From Gordonia tangerina (lineage in GTDB: Bacteria > Actinomycetota > Actinomycetes > Mycobacteriales > Mycobacteriaceae), in NCBI RefSeq assembly GCF_021556435.1, contig NZ_JAKGCU010000001.1, positions 124,001 to 188,000 on the forward strand: a stretch of 64,000 nucleotides of DNA, in the 5' to 3' direction. The position numbers were made by a program, and so were the translations under genes. Below, piece after piece: positions 42,672-52,383 of the stretch (the first letter of the stretch is position 1; every line of letters begins with the position of its first letter). The notes under the pieces were generated by a model that ran no database searches, had not been told where the DNA came from, and worked only from the letters and a program-made list of their open reading frames with translations.

Positions 42672-43433
42672 TCATCGGGTGGCGTCGATGACCGCGTCCG
42701 CCGCGTCGAGGAACTCGCCGAATCGGGTCATCCCGCCCGCCCGCGCACGATCGACATCTCCGCTGACGGCGAGTTCGCTCGCGGCGACGTCGGCCGACTC
42801 GGTGGCACCGGTCATCAGGATCTCAGGAGCCTGGAACAACACCGCGGACCCGGTGTCGACGACGGCGAGCGCCGCCTGCTGCGCGGGGGTCGTCGGCACG
42901 GCGATCTGTGGTGGATTCGGCACGATCGGTGCCGTGAGGGCGTCGAGCACACGCGCCCGGCCGGTGTCGACGCGTGCTCCCACTGCCGCCGAATCTGCGC
43001 CCGACCACGCGACGTCGGCCACGTCGAGTATCTCCACCACCGCCACCTCGAGGGCGTTCTGTGCGCGAGGCAACACCAGGTTAAGGTCGTTGTCGATGAT
43101 CCCGCTCATCGCCGAGCGGGCCGGTGCGGTGACCGTCGCCGCCGCGATACCCGTTGCGCGCTCGAGGGAATGGCCGTTCGAGCGGGCCGAGTCGTACACA
43201 CCTGGAGCCTGCACCAGCGCCCGCGGGACGTCGACGACGAAGTCGACGAGATGCGGACAGATCAGCGAGCAGTAGGTGAGTTGATTGTCGGCGAAGGCCA
43301 CGATCAGCGACCCGGGCGGGGGAGCGGGTCTGATCGGCGCGGGCGTCGCAGCCGCAGGCTCGGCAGGCAGTGCGAGGAATCCGGCCGCCGACAGCACAGC
43401 CATCAGTAACGTGCGAGCAGTGGCGGACCACAC
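42672..43433 (-). CDS. Secreted protein of unknown function
   Basis: 253 residues from GTG 43433, with CAGGAG 9 bp upstream. A signal peptide of ~30 residues (VWSATARTLLMAVLSAAGFLALPAEPAAATPA) is followed by a Pro-rich stretch, a Cys pair (TYCSLICPH) and long Ala/Val-rich helices. No family recognised. The longer frame reaching 44264 is a shadow of the protease gene. Confidence 0.65.
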   Translation of the reverse strand: MWSATARTLLMAVLSAAGFLALPAEPAAATPAPIRPAPPPGSLIVAFADNQLTYCSLICPHLVDFVVDVPRALVQAPGVYDSARSNGHSLERATGIAAATVTAPARSAMSGIIDNDLNLVLPRAQNALEVAVVEILDVADVAWSGADSAAVGARVDTGRARVLDALTAPIVPNPPQIAVPTTPAQQAALAVVDTGSAVLFQAPEILMTGATESADVAASELAVSGDVDRARAGGMTRFGEFLDAADAVIDATR

Positions 43434-43510
43434 CGTCGGGAACTCCTGGCCGGACGACAGATGCCCCGAGTGTGCGACGCCGATGCTGAAACCGCGCTGA
43501 AATACCCGGG

Positions 43511-44305
43511 TCAGGTATTCGGCGGCACGTCCGCGGACGCGGTCTTGCGCAGTGCGAAGAGCTTGCGGATGGTCGCGAACGCGATGATGGCGAGGATGAT
43601 GTCGACCAGGATGAACAGCATCGCGCCGAGACCAATGTCGTCGCCGATCGTGTTGGTGAACAGCCCGAAGTCCCACAGGCCGTGCAGGACCATCGCGAAG
43701 ATCAGCGTCCCCGACACGCGCCGTGCGAGGTAGAAGAAGTACCCGGCGATGGCGGTCGTCAGCACCTGCGGGATGGCGCCGACGCCTTCGGAGAAGAGGT
43801 TGGTGGCGTGCGCCAACCCGAACAGCACCGACGTCCACAGCGCAACCATGGGCTCGCTGTAACCGGCGTCGCGGAAGCTCACCACACCGATGCCGCGGAA
43901 GATGCCCTCTTCGCTGAACCCGACGGCCAGGGTGCCGAGCAGCAGCAGGATGGTGAAGGTGAGACCCTTGTCGGCCAACCGCGAGTAGGCGGTTCCGGCG
44001 ACGATCGCGAACAGCATCACCGCCGGAAACAGCCACACCCACCGGGGTAGGCGGTTCTCCTCGACGAACACCGGCCGCCACCAGCGCAGCACTCCGACCG
44101 CGATCAGCACGATCAGACAGCCCAGGCCGGTGGTCACCCACAATCCGCGGGTGATCTCGGAGACGGTTTCGAAGTTGCCGTACTCGGCGCCGTCCGGGGT
44201 GGTCAGCAGCGGCACCGTCTGGATGATCGCCAGATATCCGATGGCCAGCACGATGAAGCCCCATATGGGGAGTCGTCGTCTGCCCTGAATCGGCTCAGCG
44301 GTCAT
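43511..44305 (-). CDS. CPBP-family intramembrane metalloprotease
   Basis: 264 residues from ATG 44305. Eight or so hydrophobic segments. The CAAX-protease/bacteriocin-processing motifs are present: SEEGIFRG (Glu-Glu-x3-Arg), FGLAHATN (Phe-x3-His) and HGLWDF. The family cleaves inside membranes; targets unknown. Confidence 0.87.
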   Translation of the reverse strand: MTAEPIQGRRRLPIWGFIVLAIGYLAIIQTVPLLTTPDGAEYGNFETVSEITRGLWVTTGLGCLIVLIAVGVLRWWRPVFVEENRLPRWVWLFPAVMLFAIVAGTAYSRLADKGLTFTILLLLGTLAVGFSEEGIFRGIGVVSFRDAGYSEPMVALWTSVLFGLAHATNLFSEGVGAIPQVLTTAIAGYFFYLARRVSGTLIFAMVLHGLWDFGLFTNTIGDDIGLGAMLFILVDIILAIIAFATIRKLFALRKTASADVPPNT

Positions 44306-44771
44306 CGGCGGCGCTCCGATCGTCGTTGCGGTGTGCGTTGAACGTACCGGTGCCCGCAACGTTCAGCGCACTCAGGACCGTCGACAGTCGGCGGGCTACT
44401 GCCGACCACCCAACAACGCTGATGTGCCATCGATCGCGACCACGGTGCCACCACCGCCGGACGCCTCGGAGGTACCCAAACACACCGCCGGCACCGGTGA
44501 CGTCGGATGGGCTCTATCCGGGGGCCGACAGCACCGTCCGAGTCCTCGACATCGTAGGTGCCGTCGACGCAGACACCAGGCACCGATGCACCGTCGTCTG
44601 AGGTGGCGCCCACTGAGTCCAGTGCACCGAGCAGATTCGGAGTCAGTGACGCCTGCGCCGGGATGGAGGAACGCCACAGGGTCGGTGGATTTCCTTGGTC
44701 GACTGGCGATGGCTCAGTTGTGGAGTACACTCATTATTGAGTCCACTCATTATCTCTTGGAGGTTCGAGCC
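44306..44771. other. Gap with possible secreted-protein remnant on the reverse strand
   Basis: 466 bp without a convincing gene. On the reverse strand two frames read like pieces of one protein: NLLGALDSVGATSDDGASV...DGTYDVEDSD in one, and SPVPAVCLGTSEASGGGGTVVAIDGTSALLGG in the other, ending at a TAG at about 44398. The latter has high third-position GC. This could be a decayed gene with a frameshift near 44510. The right end (44723-44754) is the TetR operator. Confidence 0.3.
44723..44754. promoter_or_regulatory. Tandem 16-bp operator of the oleate hydratase operon
   Basis: GAGTACACTCATTATT (44723-44738) and GAGTCCACTCATTATC (44739-44754) are direct repeats with a 16-bp period; each is itself a GAGT-NN-ACTC dyad, and ACTCATTATTGAGT (44729-44742) is a perfect palindrome across their joint. 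It lies 17-49 bp before the TetR start, so autorepression is likely. Confidence 0.7.
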
Positions 44772-45422
44772 ATGACGACCCTGTCGCCCCAATCCGGTGG
44801 CCGCAGAGCGCGCAACATGCGTGACAAGCAGGACCGGATCTTTCGTGCCGCTGCCGAACTCTTCGCGGAGCGTGGATTCGAGGACGTCTCGACCGGCCAG
44901 GTATCCGAGCGGGCCGATGTCGCGATCGGGACCGTCTTCCGGTACGCGTCGTCGAAGGGTGAGCTCCTGCTCATGGTGCTCAACGACATGCTTCGGACCG
45001 CGCTCGAGGCCGGCGCGGAGCGTGGCGCCGTCGAGAGCGAGACCGCGGAAGCAGTCACTCAGATGGTGCTGCCGATTGTCGAGTACGCGCACCGCCATCC
45101 GACGAATGGGCTCGCCTACCAGCGTGAACTGCTGTTCGGGAGTTCCGACGACATGTATCGCGCCGAGGGTTTGGATCTCATTCTGCGACTGCAGGATCGG
45201 ATTGCTCGACGGATGATCGACGACGCCCGGCAGCGGGGCCTGAGCCCGGATCCGCAGCTCGCCGCGCTCGCGGCGAACATGGTATTCGGGGTCACCCACC
45301 TCGCAATCGCCCGCCCCTCTACGCGGACGCACACCGACCGCGATCCGATCGAGGACATCCGGGCGCAGGCCGGTGTTGCGGTGGAGGGATTCTTCGCCCG
45401 TCTGACATTTGAGGATCGCTGA
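44772..45422 (+). CDS. TetR-family regulator, first gene of the oleate hydratase operon
   Basis: 216 residues from ATG 44772 with TTGGAGG upstream. HTH: RIFRAAAELFAERGFEDVSTGQVSERADVAIGTVFRYASSKGELLLMV. The ligand domain is unremarkable. 29 bp before oleate hydratase. An unsaturated or hydroxy fatty acid is a reasonable inducer, by inference from the genes it controls. Confidence 0.9.
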   Translation: MTTLSPQSGGRRARNMRDKQDRIFRAAAELFAERGFEDVSTGQVSERADVAIGTVFRYASSKGELLLMVLNDMLRTALEAGAERGAVESETAEAVTQMVLPIVEYAHRHPTNGLAYQRELLFGSSDDMYRAEGLDLILRLQDRIARRMIDDARQRGLSPDPQLAALAANMVFGVTHLAIARPSTRTHTDRDPIEDIRAQAGVAVEGFFARLTFEDR

Positions 45423-45451
45423 CATCTCACTACACAGAGAAGGAAGAACAG

Positions 45452-47215
45452 ATGCGTTACACCAGTGGCAATTACGAGGCGTTCGTTCGGCCGCGCAGGC
45501 CGGCCGGAGTCGATGAGAAGACCGCGTGGTTCGTCGGTGCAGGATTGTCGTCGCTGTCGGGGGCGGCATTCCTCATCCGCGATGCACAGATGCCAGGAGA
45601 CAGGATCACCATCGTGGAGCGCTTGCCACTTCCCGGCGGTGCGCTCGACGGCATAAAGCATCCCGAGAAGGGTTTCGTGATTCGCGGTGGTCGCGAGATG
45701 GAAAACCACTTCGAATGTCTGTGGGATCTCTTCCGTTCGATTCCCTCGCTCGAGGTCGAGGACGCGAGCGTGCTCGACGAGTTCTATCGCCTCAATCGCG
45801 ACGACCCCAACTACTCGCTGCAACGTGCGACCGTGGACCGCGGGAAAGACGCACACACCGATGGACTTTTCGCGCTGTCCGACAAGGCGCAGAAGGACAT
45901 CGTCAAGGTCTTCCTCGCCACCCGGGAAGAGATGGAGAACAAGCGGATCGACGAGGTCTTCTCCGACGAATTCCTTGCCAGCAACTTCTGGCTGTACTGG
46001 CGCACGATGTTCGCCTTCGAGGAATGGCATTCGGCGCTGGAGATGAAGCTCTACCTGCACCGGTTCATCCATCACATCGGCGGTCTCCCCGACTTCTCCG
46101 CGCTGAAGTTCACCAAGTACAACCAGTACGAATCGCTGGTGCTGCCGCTGTACACGTGGTTGCTCGATCAAGGCGTCCAGTTCCGTTTCGACACCGAGGT
46201 CACCGACGTCGATTTCGACATCCGCTCCGGCCGCAAGCAGGCGTCGTACCTCCACTGGATCGACGAGAATGGCACCGAGGGTGGCACCAGCCTCAGCGAG
46301 AACGATCTGTTGTTCATGACGATCGGGTCGCTGACCGAGAACTCGTTCAACGGAGATCACCATCATCCGGCCGAGCTCGACGAAGGCCCTGCTCCCGCGT
46401 GGGATCTGTGGCGGCGTATCGCCGCGAAGGACGATTCATTCGGTCGCCCCGATGTTTTCGGTGGCCATATCCCGCAGACGAAGTGGGAATCGGCGACAGT
46501 CACCACCGTCGACCCCCGCATACCGGGCTACATCGAGAAGATCTGCAAGCGAGACCCTTTCAGCGGCAAGGTCGTCACCGGTGGGATCGTGACCGCCAAG
46601 GACTCACAGTGGCTTTTGAGTTGGACGGTGAACCGCCAGCCGCATTTCAAGGCACAGAAAGCCGAGGAGATCGTCGTATGGGTGTACGCGCTCTTCGTCG
46701 ATACCCCTGGGGACTACGTGAAGAAGCCGATGCAGAACTGCACGGGCGAGGAGATCACGCAGGAGTGGCTCTACCACCTCGGCGTCCCTGTCGAGGACAT
46801 CGCCGAACTGGCCGCCACCGGCGCCAAGACGGTTCCCGTGATGATGCCTTACGTCACTTCATTCTTCATGCCCAGGCAGGCCGGGGATCGACCCGACGTG
46901 GTGCCGGAGGGGGCAGTCAACTTCGCCTTCATCGGCCAGTTCGCCGAATCGAAGGAACGTGATTGCATCTTCACCACCGAGTATTCGGTGCGCACACCGA
47001 TGGAGGCCGTCTACACCCTTCTCGACGTCGAGCGGGGCGTGCCCGAGGTGTTCAACTCGACCTACGACATCCGCAGCCTCCTCGCGGCGACCAGTCGTGT
47101 TCGCGATGGTCAAGAGATCCGCCTCCCCGGACCCGAGTTCCTCCGAAAGCGACTGCTGGCCAAGCTCGACCGAACCGAGATCGGCGAGTTGCTCAGCGAC
47201 AGTGATCTGATCTGA
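45452..47215 (+). CDS. ohyA: Oleate hydratase (FAD-dependent fatty acid hydratase)
   Basis: 587 residues, the usual length for the family (once called myosin-cross-reactive antigen). It adds water across cis-9 (and 12) double bonds of free fatty acids to give 10-hydroxy acids. Visible: AWFVGAGLSSLSGAAFLIRDAQMPG for FAD, ERLPLPGGALDG, IRGGREMENHFECLWDLF, and the C-terminal NFAFIGQFAESKERDCIFTTEYSVRTPMEAVY. RBS is AGAAGGAAG. The 3-hydroxyacyl-CoA dehydrogenase-like gene in the same operon could act on the hydroxylated chain. Confidence 0.94.
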   Translation: MRYTSGNYEAFVRPRRPAGVDEKTAWFVGAGLSSLSGAAFLIRDAQMPGDRITIVERLPLPGGALDGIKHPEKGFVIRGGREMENHFECLWDLFRSIPSLEVEDASVLDEFYRLNRDDPNYSLQRATVDRGKDAHTDGLFALSDKAQKDIVKVFLATREEMENKRIDEVFSDEFLASNFWLYWRTMFAFEEWHSALEMKLYLHRFIHHIGGLPDFSALKFTKYNQYESLVLPLYTWLLDQGVQFRFDTEVTDVDFDIRSGRKQASYLHWIDENGTEGGTSLSENDLLFMTIGSLTENSFNGDHHHPAELDEGPAPAWDLWRRIAAKDDSFGRPDVFGGHIPQTKWESATVTTVDPRIPGYIEKICKRDPFSGKVVTGGIVTAKDSQWLLSWTVNRQPHFKAQKAEEIVVWVYALFVDTPGDYVKKPMQNCTGEEITQEWLYHLGVPVEDIAELAATGAKTVPVMMPYVTSFFMPRQAGDRPDVVPEGAVNFAFIGQFAESKERDCIFTTEYSVRTPMEAVYTLLDVERGVPEVFNSTYDIRSLLAATSRVRDGQEIRLPGPEFLRKRLLAKLDRTEIGELLSDSDLI

Positions 47216-47233
47216 CATCGAAGGACCACACCA

Positions 47234-48307
47234 TTGATCTTGCTGTCACCCGAACCGATGACGTTCGGCGCCAAGTATCGTAGGCTGTTGCTCGCCGTGG
47301 TGCTCCTGGGCGGGCTCACCCAGTTCGCCCTGGGTACGTTTTATCTGGCAGTCGGCCATTCGCCGTCGCCGCGCGAGATGCCCATCGGCATCGTCGGGTC
47401 AGACCAGCAAACGGCACAGCTGACGGCAAGTCTGGAGTCCGACGGATCGTTCGATGTCACCGGGTATCCGACACTCGATGCACTGACGGACGCCGTGGAG
47501 AAGCGGACCGAGGCGGGCGGCTTAGAGGTGACCCCGGACGGCGTCGTCGCCGTCACGGCCGGGGCGGGCGGAGCGCTGCCCGCCACGGCCGTGAAAGCAG
47601 TTGCCGCCGAAGTCAATGAACAGAACGGGATGTCGCAGACCCTGCCGGTCGATGTGGTCGAACTCTCCGACGAGGACATCAACGGATCGTCACTGGGCTA
47701 CATCCTCCAGGTGATCTCGCTCGGTGGCAGCATCGCCTCGCTCGGGCTGGGACGATTGATGCCGCGTGTGCCGCAATCGTTGCGCCGGGGCGTCGGTCAT
47801 GTGGCCGCGCTCGTCGCCTACGCGGTGGTTTCGGCTGCCATCGTCCTGCTGTTCTCGTCGTTCTTCGGCGTCGGCGGCTCGTCGGATACCACGAAGCTCT
47901 TCTGGACATACACGCTCGTCTCCCTGGCGATCACCGGGTCCACCGCAGGATTCGTCACGCTGTTCGGGCCGGTGGGATCGCTGTCTGGTGCGTTCTATTT
48001 CCTTGTCGGCGCAACGATTTCCGGCGCGTCCATCCCGTGGGACTTCCTCCCGAGATTCTGGGCGGTGCTCGGCGAGTGGCTCCCAACCGGAGGAGGCGCT
48101 GAGCTCATCAGAAACTCCCTCTACTTCCCACAGGCCGGCAACGGTTTCGCATTGCTCTGCCTCGGTCTCTACGCAGGGGCCGGCACACTCGTCGTTCTGG
48201 TTTGGAACATACTCGGCAACAGAAGTTCTCGTCGCTCCGTCATCGACGTGGACCCCATACACCCGATCAGACACAACCACCATCACACGCAAGGAGAACC
48301 ATCATGA
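47234..48307 (+). CDS. YhgE/Pip-like membrane protein
   Basis: 357 residues from TTG 47234, with GAAGGA 10 bases upstream (ATG 47258 is the alternative). One N-terminal helix, an extracellular domain (~35-150), then five helices with SLGGSIASLGLGRLMP and GPVGSLSGAFYFLVGATISGASIPWDFLP. This is the layout of ABC-2/YhgE-type proteins. The C-terminus is His-rich (HPIRHNHHH). Overlaps the dehydrogenase by 4 bp. Might export or sense fatty acids; inference only. Confidence 0.78.
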   Translation: MILLSPEPMTFGAKYRRLLLAVVLLGGLTQFALGTFYLAVGHSPSPREMPIGIVGSDQQTAQLTASLESDGSFDVTGYPTLDALTDAVEKRTEAGGLEVTPDGVVAVTAGAGGALPATAVKAVAAEVNEQNGMSQTLPVDVVELSDEDINGSSLGYILQVISLGGSIASLGLGRLMPRVPQSLRRGVGHVAALVAYAVVSAAIVLLFSSFFGVGGSSDTTKLFWTYTLVSLAITGSTAGFVTLFGPVGSLSGAFYFLVGATISGASIPWDFLPRFWAVLGEWLPTGGGAELIRNSLYFPQAGNGFALLCLGLYAGAGTLVVLVWNILGNRSSRRSVIDVDPIHPIRHNHHHTQGEPS

Positions 48308-49161
48308 CGATCGAGAATCTGACCGTTCTGGGCACCGGGGTGCTCGGCTCACAGATCGCCTACCAGGCAGCGTACGCTGGCTTCCACGTCACGGCGTGGG
48401 ACATCAGCGACGACGCCGTCACCGCGGCCGGCACGCGATTCCAGCAGTTGGCCGACACCTACGAAAGTGATGTGGAGGGCGCGACTTACGCAAACAAAGC
48501 TCGTCACACGGCCACGTCGATCACGCTCACGACCGACCTCACAACCGCGCTCGCCGAGGCGGATCTCGTCATCGAGGCGGTGCCCGAGGATCCCTCCATC
48601 AAGCGGGACACATGGACGCGGGTCGGAGGATCGGCCCCCGAGCACACGATCTTCGCGACGAACTCGTCGACGCTGTTGCCCAGCTCGCTCAAGGATTTCA
48701 CCGGCCGACCGGAGAAGTTCCTCGCCATTCATTTCGCCAATCACATCTGGGCACAGAACACTGCCGAGATCATGGGCACCAGCGACACCGATCATGCGGT
48801 GTTCCAGACCGCTGTGGACTTCGCCGAACGCATGGGCATGGTGCCGGTGGAACTCAAGAAGGAGAAGGCGGGTTACGTCCTGAACTCGCTGCTGGTGCCG
48901 CTTCTCGACGCCGCCGCGGAACTTCTTGTCGGTGGGTATGCTGACATCGAGACTGTCGACAAGACCTGGCGGATCGGTACGGGCGCGCCACTCGGCCCGT
49001 TCCAGATCTTCGACATCGTGGGTCTCACGACCGCCCGCAACATCGCTGCGGCATCAGAGAGTCCGATCCAGCAGCAGTTCGCCGATTACCTGAAAACCAA
49101 CTACATCGACAAAGGAAAGCTCGGAACATCCACCGGCGAAGGCTTTTACACGTACACGTAG
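48304..49161 (+). CDS. 3-hydroxyacyl-CoA dehydrogenase family protein
   Basis: 285 residues from ATG 48304, with AAGGAG upstream. NAD-binding VLGTGVLGSQIAYQAAYAGF, acidic residue after the second strand (WDISDDA), SSTLLPSSL, the catalytic His in AIHFANHIWAQNTAEIMG, and GYVLNSLLVPLL. It is the single-domain pair of Rossmann plus helical dimer domains. Last gene of the TetR-ohyA operon; its substrate may be a hydroxy acyl-CoA derived from oleate hydratase products. Confidence 0.9.
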   Translation: MTIENLTVLGTGVLGSQIAYQAAYAGFHVTAWDISDDAVTAAGTRFQQLADTYESDVEGATYANKARHTATSITLTTDLTTALAEADLVIEAVPEDPSIKRDTWTRVGGSAPEHTIFATNSSTLLPSSLKDFTGRPEKFLAIHFANHIWAQNTAEIMGTSDTDHAVFQTAVDFAERMGMVPVELKKEKAGYVLNSLLVPLLDAAAELLVGGYADIETVDKTWRIGTGAPLGPFQIFDIVGLTTARNIAAASESPIQQQFADYLKTNYIDKGKLGTSTGEGFYTYT

Positions 49162-49493
49162 TAGTGACCTCACGCCGCGATATCGAACACAGAGCTTCCG
49201 TATCGAACGTTGCTATCGGGACTGCGAGCGCTTCTTTCTTCCGCGAACACCGTCCACCTGACCGGATCGGGGAATGCGGACCGATCTCGACAAGGTGAGT
49301 GTCGCCATTGCATTGATCTCCGCCTTCGACGGACCAAAAGCGTTGCATGACACGCTGACCGAGGGCGGTACCGAGCTGTTCGCGTCGGGTGCGGAAGCTC
49401 TCGGTGCGATGATGGTTGCCGGGGCCTGGCTCAGCCGATGCCGATTGTCTTCCGTCGCGTCGATGGAGCGGTAGACGTGGATGGTGCTCCGAT
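49162..49493. other. 332-bp gap, no firm gene
   Basis: Between the oleate hydratase operon and the YbjN-like gene. A forward 66-codon frame (49274-49474, MRTDLDKVSVAIALISAFDG...) has fair codon use but no RBS or recognised family. An antisense frame is equally open. TATCGAAC occurs twice near 49180 and 49200. A relic of a lost gene is possible. Confidence 0.4.
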
Positions 49494-50654
49494 TCACCGC
49501 ACTCGCTGGGACGGCACATCCCCGTCCCCGCGCAACACCACCACCCGCAACGCCGCGCGCAACTGTTCGGTGGTTGCCCGCCACGCCTGCTCCTCGTGTC
49601 GGCAGGCCGCCGCTTCGTCGGCGTCGCCCGCGAGGTCGGCCTCGGCCGCCGACTTCATCCACTCCAGGTACTGCTCCTGGCTGGTGCGGATGTAGTCGAG
49701 GATGGCCGACTGGTCATGGCGGCAGATCGTCGCGACCTCGTGCGGGTCGAGGGTGGAGCCGTCCTCGTCGAGCACGATCAACGTCTGTAGCGGATCGGGC
49801 AGCGCCTCGTCGTGCGCGGCGGCGCCGGAGCCGGCCAGTGCGCTGATGATGCCGGGCGCGGTCTCGGCGGTGAACTGCAACCAGTGCCCGACGGCTGCAG
49901 TGAGGTTCTCCCGGTGGAATGCGGTCATCGGGACCGATGAGAACGCCATCAGCGATCCCTGGTGCAGCACCAGCGTGATGCCCGGCCAGCGCACCGATTC
50001 GGTGGCGATGAACTCCGCGGCGATCGCCGTGTCGGGCACCTCGTCGACCAGCGTCGCGACGAACTCGATGGTCGGCTCCTCGGTGAGTACCCGCAGCCAC
50101 GACGCGAGCGACCCGGTGGGCAGCGGGATGTCGCCGTCGTCGTCGACGGTGATGCGGCGGCCGGCGATGTCCTGCAGCGCGGACACGATCAACCGCAGCA
50201 GGTGCTCGCGCGACACCGGGTGTGCGCCGACGGCGATGGACGCTTCGCGGATCATGGGAAGGTCCTGTTCGAGGAAGGACGGGTGCACGACCTCCCAGTT
50301 CTCGCGCAGCGCGTCGACGGCGACCTGCGCCAACCGGTCGACGTGGCGGCGGCTGACCTCGACGATCAGCCGTCCGTCGCGCAGCAGCCGCCACCCGGCT
50401 GCCGTCAGCGCGTCGAGCTGCTCGGCGTGGACGTCCGGTGCGGGGTGCAGGTCGGCGACATGCGCGGTGCAGCGGATGCGGTGCGCGCGGGTGACGGTGA
50501 ACGTCAGGGTGCCTCGCGGGCCGTCGGGGGACTGCTGGACCTGCACCATATGATGCTCGTCGTCGGCGCGCAGCTGTGCGGCCCGGTCGGCCAGGTCGAT
50601 GCGGAACGCACGCCAGGCGTCATCGACAGATGCGTCGAAATCGAAGTCGCGCAT
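49494..50654 (-). CDS. YbjN/T3SS-chaperone-like domain protein
   Basis: 386 residues from ATG 50654, with GAGGAGAT upstream. Opening MRDFDFDASVDDAWRAFRIDLADRAAQL. The fold suggested is two or more YbjN-like peptide-binding modules (TFTVTRAHRIRCTAHV; RLIVEVSRRHVDRLA; TLVLHQGSLMAFSSVP). The C-terminal third is helical with an Ala/Glu-rich segment (EADLAGDADEAAACRHEEQA). Widespread in mycolata, function unknown. Lone gene. Confidence 0.7.
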   Translation of the reverse strand: MRDFDFDASVDDAWRAFRIDLADRAAQLRADDEHHMVQVQQSPDGPRGTLTFTVTRAHRIRCTAHVADLHPAPDVHAEQLDALTAAGWRLLRDGRLIVEVSRRHVDRLAQVAVDALRENWEVVHPSFLEQDLPMIREASIAVGAHPVSREHLLRLIVSALQDIAGRRITVDDDGDIPLPTGSLASWLRVLTEEPTIEFVATLVDEVPDTAIAAEFIATESVRWPGITLVLHQGSLMAFSSVPMTAFHRENLTAAVGHWLQFTAETAPGIISALAGSGAAAHDEALPDPLQTLIVLDEDGSTLDPHEVATICRHDQSAILDYIRTSQEQYLEWMKSAAEADLAGDADEAAACRHEEQAWRATTEQLRAALRVVVLRGDGDVPSQRVR

Positions 50655-51011
50655 GGCATCTCCTCTCGTCAGGCGTGCGACGTGACCGGTGCGGCGGCAG
50701 TGGTGGGCCGCTCGCGGGACGGTGTCGCGGTGCTTCTCGGTGTCTGAACCATAGGGGAGGTATCCGACAGGATGACGCGATCGTCTCGGTGGGATACGCC
50801 CTCGGAACGCGGGCTTGATTCCGGTGGCGGTGTCATTGTTGCATCGCGCAACGATGGGTGTCGCGTTACATCCGCAGGTCAGGTGAACCGTCGCCGCGGC
50901 GAGGTCGATGGAATCGCTGTCGAGGCCACGGCGTTAAACACAGCACAAACAGGCTCTGAACAGGGGGGATCAACGTGGATCGACACCCAACAGGGCCGAA
51001 CCGAGGTGACC
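50655..51011. other. 357-bp divergent promoter region
   Basis: Separates the YbjN-like gene from the lipase. No gene seen: the forward frame reaching back to 50772 lacks coding character. A GTTGC / GCAAC inverted repeat is at 50838-50852. Confidence 0.5.
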
Positions 51012-52301
51012 ATGACCACGCAGACCGCGCGCGGGCCGGCCAACGCTGCCGACCTGCTGCTACCCAACGACGATGCGTTCTACGACGTCCCGTCCGACCT
51101 GGACCGTATGCGGCCCGGCGACCTGATCCGGTCACGCCAAGTGGAGCTCAAGGACTACTGGGCGTCGCATCACCGTAGCCAGGCGTGGCAGTTGCTGTAC
51201 CGCTCGACCGACCTGCACGGCGGCGCCGGTGTGGCGGCGACCACCGTGGTGCTGCCGCGCAAGCCCGCGCCCGCCGGCCGGTTCATGCTGCTGTCGTTCC
51301 AGTGCGCCATCGACGCGGTCTCGAGCCAATGCTTTCCGTCGTATGCACTGCGCAAGGGTGCCGACTCGGTCCGAACCATCGCGCCGTTCGAATTCCTGGT
51401 GGTGCGTCGTGCACTGGCCAAGGGCTGGGCGGTCTCCATCCCAGACCACGAGGGCATGGTCGGTGCGTGGGGCGCGCCCCGTGAACCCGGCTACCGCACC
51501 CTCGACGGCATCCGCGCCGCCCTGGCATTCCCGCATCACGAACTGCCCGCCGACACTCCTGTCGGTCTCTGGGGCTACTCGGGTGGTGGGATGGCGACGT
51601 CGTGGGCAGCGGAGGTTGCACCGGACTACGCGCCCGAGCTCAACCTGATCGGCGCGGTGCTCGGGTCCCCGGTCGGTGACATGGCCTCGGCGCTGATGCG
51701 GCTCAACGGTGGCCTGCACGCCGGGCTGCCGGTGATGGCGATCGCCGGCCTGCGCCGCGTCTATCCGCAGCTGGAACGGGCGATCGGCGAGCATGCCACT
51801 GAGAAGGGGCGACGGCACCTCGACGAGATCGCCCGGCTGCCGGTGCTCGATGCCGTGCGGCAGTTCCGCCACCACGACATCGACGACTACCTCGACATCC
51901 CGCTCGCCGACCTGCTCGCCCAACCCGACATCGTCGAGATGATGGACGACCTCCAGCTCGGCACCCACGCCCCGACGATCCCGCTGCTGGTGGTGCAGGC
52001 GGTGCACGACGAGGTGATCGCCGTCGACGACATCGACGGTCAGGTCGCCCGCTACCGCGAGCAGGGCGCCACGGTCACCTACGTCCGCGACCAGCTCAGC
52101 GAGCACTACTCGCTGCTGCCGCTGTCGGGGCCGATGGCGGTGGGGTGGTTGGCGGATCGTCTCGAGGGGCGGTCGGCGAGCGATCGGACCGTGAGTGCTG
52201 TTGCCGGACAGCGTCGTCCGCGGTGGACGATGAAGTTGACCGGACGGGGACGGTCGGTGGAGCCGACCCCGCACAACGATGGGGAACAACCTGCTGCGTA
52301 G
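51012..52301 (+). CDS. Secretory-lipase-family (LIP) triacylglycerol lipase
   Basis: 429 residues from ATG 51012, with CGAGGTG upstream. Alpha/beta-hydrolase of the LIP group (PF03583 type): PDHEGMVGAWGAPREPGYRTLDGIRAAL, nucleophile GYSGGGMATSWAAEVAPDYAPELNL, catalytic Asp in VVQAVHDEVIAVDDI and His in SEHYSLL. No signal peptide is visible with this start, so it probably works on intracellular esters or storage lipid. The C-terminal ~40 residues are an extra basic tail. Confidence 0.9.
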   Translation: MTTQTARGPANAADLLLPNDDAFYDVPSDLDRMRPGDLIRSRQVELKDYWASHHRSQAWQLLYRSTDLHGGAGVAATTVVLPRKPAPAGRFMLLSFQCAIDAVSSQCFPSYALRKGADSVRTIAPFEFLVVRRALAKGWAVSIPDHEGMVGAWGAPREPGYRTLDGIRAALAFPHHELPADTPVGLWGYSGGGMATSWAAEVAPDYAPELNLIGAVLGSPVGDMASALMRLNGGLHAGLPVMAIAGLRRVYPQLERAIGEHATEKGRRHLDEIARLPVLDAVRQFRHHDIDDYLDIPLADLLAQPDIVEMMDDLQLGTHAPTIPLLVVQAVHDEVIAVDDIDGQVARYREQGATVTYVRDQLSEHYSLLPLSGPMAVGWLADRLEGRSASDRTVSAVAGQRRPRWTMKLTGRGRSVEPTPHNDGEQPAA

Positions 52302-52383
52302 CGGGTATGGCCCACCGACACCCATTCGCGGTGGCCGCGTCGAGCACGACGCAGCGAGCCGGCGAGCGCGTATGCTCATATGC

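Noticed and set aside
42672-44264. 530-codon reverse frame joining the secreted protein to the CPBP region
   Set aside because: Its N-terminal half is a frame shadow of the CPBP protease; the secreted protein has its own GTG, RBS and signal peptide at 43433.
44331-45422. TetR gene extended upstream to 44331
   Set aside because: The extension would cross the tandem operator and has no RBS; ATG 44772 has a proper one and gives a normal TetR N-terminus.
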